NCBI GenBank assembly: GCA_021793335.1
Contig: JAJYSW010000059.1
Location: 1-14,741, forward strand
From: Actinomycetes bacterium
GTDB lineage: Bacteria > Actinomycetota > Actinomycetes > Mycobacteriales > Micromonosporaceae
Direction of reading: 5' to 3'
Length of the DNA stretch: 14,741 nt
The position numbers and the translations under genes were made by a program. This document shows positions 12,904 through 14,741 of the stretch, piece by piece. The first letter of the stretch is position 1; each line of letters starts with the position of its first letter. The notes beneath the pieces were generated by a model that saw only the letters and a list, made by a program, of their open reading frames with translations, was not told where the DNA came from and did no database searches.

Positions 12904-13812
12904 ATGGCGAGCACCGTCCACATCGAGGGCCACGACATCGACGTGTCCAGTCTCGACAAGGAGTTCTACCCCGAGGATCACTTCAGCAAGGGCGAGGTGA
13001 TCGGCCATTACCGGGCCCTCGGTGAGGCGATGCTCCCGCACCTGGCGGGCCGCCCGCTGACGATGCGCCGCTATCCCGACGGGATCGGCTCGGCGGGCTT
13101 CTTCCAGAAGGACGCCTCGGACTACTTCCCCGACTGGGTGCGCACCGTCGAAGTACCGCTGCGCACGGGCGGCTCGGTCGACCACGTGGTGTGCGACGAC
13201 GTCGCCACGCTGGTGTACCTGGCCAACCAGGCCACCGTCGAGTTCCACGTCGGCCTCGCCCCGGTCGACGACCTGGAGCGCCCCGACCGGCTGGTGATCG
13301 ACATCGACCCGCCGCCCGAGGTCGAGACGGCCGTCCTGCACTCGGTCGCACGCCGGGCGCGCGACCTGTGCGCCGAACTCGGACTCGTGCCATTCGTGCA
13401 GGCCACCGGCGGGCGCGGCTACCACGTGGCGGCGCCGCTGGACCGCTCCGCCGACTTCGAGCTCGTCCGCGCCCTGGCCGCCGGCATCGCCGAGCGGCTC
13501 GCCTCGCGCGAACCGGACCTGCTGACCACCGCGCAGCGCAAGCAGCGCCGCGGCGGCCGGATCTTCCTGGACGCGGGCCGTAACGCCTACGGCCAGACGT
13601 TCATCGCGCCGTATTCGCTGCGCGCCCGGCCCGGCGTCCCGGTGGCCACGCCGCTGGACTGGGAGGAGCTCGGCCGGTCCGCGCCGAACCGCTACACCGC
13701 CGCGAAGATCCGCAAGCGCCTCGCGCAGAAGCCCGACCCCTGGTCGGACATCGACGGGAGCGCCGCCGCACCGGCCCCAGCCCGCGACCGGCTGGAGGCC
13801 CTCACGGACTGA
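12904..13812 (+). CDS. Stand-alone LigD-type polymerase/primase domain protein
   Basis: The 302-residue product is the archaeo-eukaryotic primase-like polymerase domain of bacterial NHEJ LigD, which adds ribo- or deoxynucleotides at DNA ends. The N-terminus matches LigD polymerase domains (SSLDKEFYPEDHFSKGEVIGHY). The metal-binding motif LVIDIDP has Asp133 and Asp135. TGGRGYHV near 168-175 is the nucleotide-contact loop, Asp223 in GRIFLDAGRN is the likely third carboxylate, and GQTFIAPYSLRARPGVPVATPLDW is the conserved end. The protein stops right after this domain, with no nuclease or ligase domain. No Ku or ligase gene is visible nearby. ATG 12904 has GGAGGG 12 bases upstream. All three catalytic acids are present, so it is probably active. 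A repair or gap-filling role is inferred. Confidence 0.92.
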   Translation: MASTVHIEGHDIDVSSLDKEFYPEDHFSKGEVIGHYRALGEAMLPHLAGRPLTMRRYPDGIGSAGFFQKDASDYFPDWVRTVEVPLRTGGSVDHVVCDDVATLVYLANQATVEFHVGLAPVDDLERPDRLVIDIDPPPEVETAVLHSVARRARDLCAELGLVPFVQATGGRGYHVAAPLDRSADFELVRALAAGIAERLASREPDLLTTAQRKQRRGGRIFLDAGRNAYGQTFIAPYSLRARPGVPVATPLDWEELGRSAPNRYTAAKIRKRLAQKPDPWSDIDGSAAAPAPARDRLEALTD

Positions 13813-13838
13813 ACCGGGCGGCTCCGAGCGGCGGCGGC

Positions 13839-13867
13839 TTGACGCCTCGGAAATTTATGCTTAAAAT
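13839..13867 (+). promoter_or_regulatory. Near-consensus promoter of the second lacI gene
   Basis: TTGACG (13839-13844), a 17-base spacer and TAAAAT (13862-13867) form the best housekeeping-sigma promoter in the window. Transcription would start near 13874, leaving about 90 bases of leader before the ATG at 13963. The short AT-rich patch stands out from its GC-rich surroundings. Confidence 0.7.
13854..13865. promoter_or_regulatory. Near-palindrome TTTATGCTTAAA in the second lacI promoter
   Basis: Ten of 12 positions are symmetric, and it overlaps the spacer and the -10 box. It could be an autoregulatory operator, although its centre is GC rather than the CG typical of LacI sites. Confidence 0.35.
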
Positions 13868-13962
13868 CGCCGACGGCGCAGCACAGCACGATGCGGCACG
13901 CGGCGTCGGCCGTCCCGGCCGACCCAGGAGCGGAGCCGAGCGACACCGAACGGGGGCGGCCC

Positions 13963-14741
13963 ATGAGCGGCGAACCGCCCGACACACGGCGCAAGGCGAG
14001 CATGACCGACGTCGCCGCGCTCGCCGGCGTCTCGGTGATGACGGTGTCGAACGTCATCAACCGCTCGGAGATCGTCTCCGAGTCCACCCGCGCGAAGGTC
14101 CACGCCGCCATGCGCGAACTGCGCTACCGCAACAACCTGGTCGCCCGCAGCCTCCGGCTCGCACAGCCGAGGCAGATCGGCTACGTGCTCCCGGCGCGGG
14201 ACGTCGTCGGCAACCAGTACATGGACACGTTCCTCCACGATCTCGCCGCCGGCTGCCAGGCGGCCGACCGCAACCTCACCCTCGTCACCGAGCAGGACGC
14301 CGAGGCCCTCATGACGGCCTGCGAAGACCTGTACTTCGGACAGTCCGTGGCCGGATTCATCATCTCCAACGTGGAATCGGACGACCCGCGGCCCGTCGAA
14401 CTGCGCGAACGCGGCATCCCCTTCGCCGCCTACGGGCGGACCGGCGAGGCGTTCGCGACTCCCTGGAGCTGGGCCGAGGGCGACGCCGCGCTCGGCATCG
14501 CCCTCGCCGTCGACCACCTCGTCGAACGCGGCCACCGCGAGCTGGCCTTCGTGGGCGCCGACCCCTCCAGCGTCACCATGGCCCAGCGCGAGATCGGCTA
14601 CCGTGACGCCTGCCTGCGCCACGGGCTCGCCGCATCGACCGCCGAGCACCGGATCGTCGCCTGCGACAGCGATCTGCCCTCCGGCGTCCGAGCCGCCGCG
14701 AGCCTCCTCGGCGGCTCCGCCGACGCGACCGCCCCGACCGC
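13963..14741 (+). CDS. LacI family transcriptional regulator, C-terminus cut by window end
   Basis: An open frame runs to the window edge: 259 codons with no stop. The product has the LacI helix-turn-helix at residues 15-33 (TDVAALAGVSVMTVSNVIN), a hinge ARSLRLAQPRQ, and the first part of a sugar-sensing domain starting IGYVLPARDVVGNQYMDTFLHDL. Later landmarks are AVDHLVERGHRELAFVGADP and MAQREIGYRDACLRHGL, both usual for the family. About 75-80 residues of a normal 330-340 should be missing. ATG 13963 is chosen; ATG 14002 in the same frame, with AAGGCG upstream, is a real alternative. Its recognition helix (VSVMTVSN) differs from that of the other LacI (VSFKTVSN), so it should read a different operator. 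Its target genes probably lie beyond the window. Confidence 0.9.
   Translation, partial: MSGEPPDTRRKASMTDVAALAGVSVMTVSNVINRSEIVSESTRAKVHAAMRELRYRNNLVARSLRLAQPRQIGYVLPARDVVGNQYMDTFLHDLAAGCQAADRNLTLVTEQDAEALMTACEDLYFGQSVAGFIISNVESDDPRPVELRERGIPFAAYGRTGEAFATPWSWAEGDAALGIALAVDHLVERGHRELAFVGADPSSVTMAQREIGYRDACLRHGLAASTAEHRIVACDSDLPSGVRAAASLLGGSADATAPT

Noticed and set aside
1..14741. CRISPR array, tRNA/rRNA gene, insertion sequence or phage element
   Set aside because: No regularly spaced repeats, cloverleaf, transposase or integrase, or terminal inverted repeats were seen on either strand. All sizeable open regions are explained by ordinary metabolic or regulatory genes.

Overview
This window is GC-rich with short intergenic gaps, ATGA-type gene overlaps, GTG/TTG starts and strong GC stem-loops between genes. 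Together with a LigD-type polymerase, PadR, Lrp and LacI regulators and a sugar ABC importer without its own ATPase, this points to an actinomycete chromosome. I cannot name the genus. I see no tRNA, rRNA, insertion sequence, integrase, phage gene or CRISPR array. Nearly every base lies in, or just between, genes with recognisable families.

Left end (1-2489): a minus-strand operon runs from a zinc alcohol dehydrogenase through an SDR oxidoreductase to a MaoC-type hydratase. The three could oxidise an alcohol and handle a 3-hydroxyacyl/enoyl-CoA type intermediate. Divergent from it is a plus-strand PadR regulator (2490-3140), followed after a perfect 16-bp hairpin by a class A FAD monooxygenase (3309-4511). 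The divergent region holds two different inverted repeats, one by each start.

Middle (4512-7095): a convergent junction carries two back-to-back hairpins. Then comes a minus-strand operon azlC-azlD-thioesterase, divergent from an Lrp/AsnC regulator. This matches the known link between AzlB-type Lrp regulators and AzlCD branched-chain amino acid exporters, with a TesB-like thioesterase added at the operon end.

Right-centre (7116-12697): a complete glycoside uptake and cleavage cassette on the minus strand, in transcription order lacI, solute-binding lipoprotein, MalF-like permease, MalG-like permease, GH1-type glycosidase. Two perfect TACAACGTTGTA palindromes lie between lacI and the binding-protein gene, and a 10/12 copy lies upstream of lacI. 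The LacI protein is therefore very likely the repressor of both. The glycosidase has no signal peptide, so the substrate is probably a short glycoside imported intact.

Right end (12698-14741): a stand-alone LigD-type polymerase/primase domain without ligase, nuclease or Ku nearby, then a second LacI gene with a near-consensus promoter, cut by the window end.

I found no convincing previously undescribed system. The most informative signals are the LacI operator set, the two divergent palindromes at 2388-2471, the divergent nucleophile region of the GH1 enzyme, the azlCD-thioesterase linkage and the orphan polymerase.
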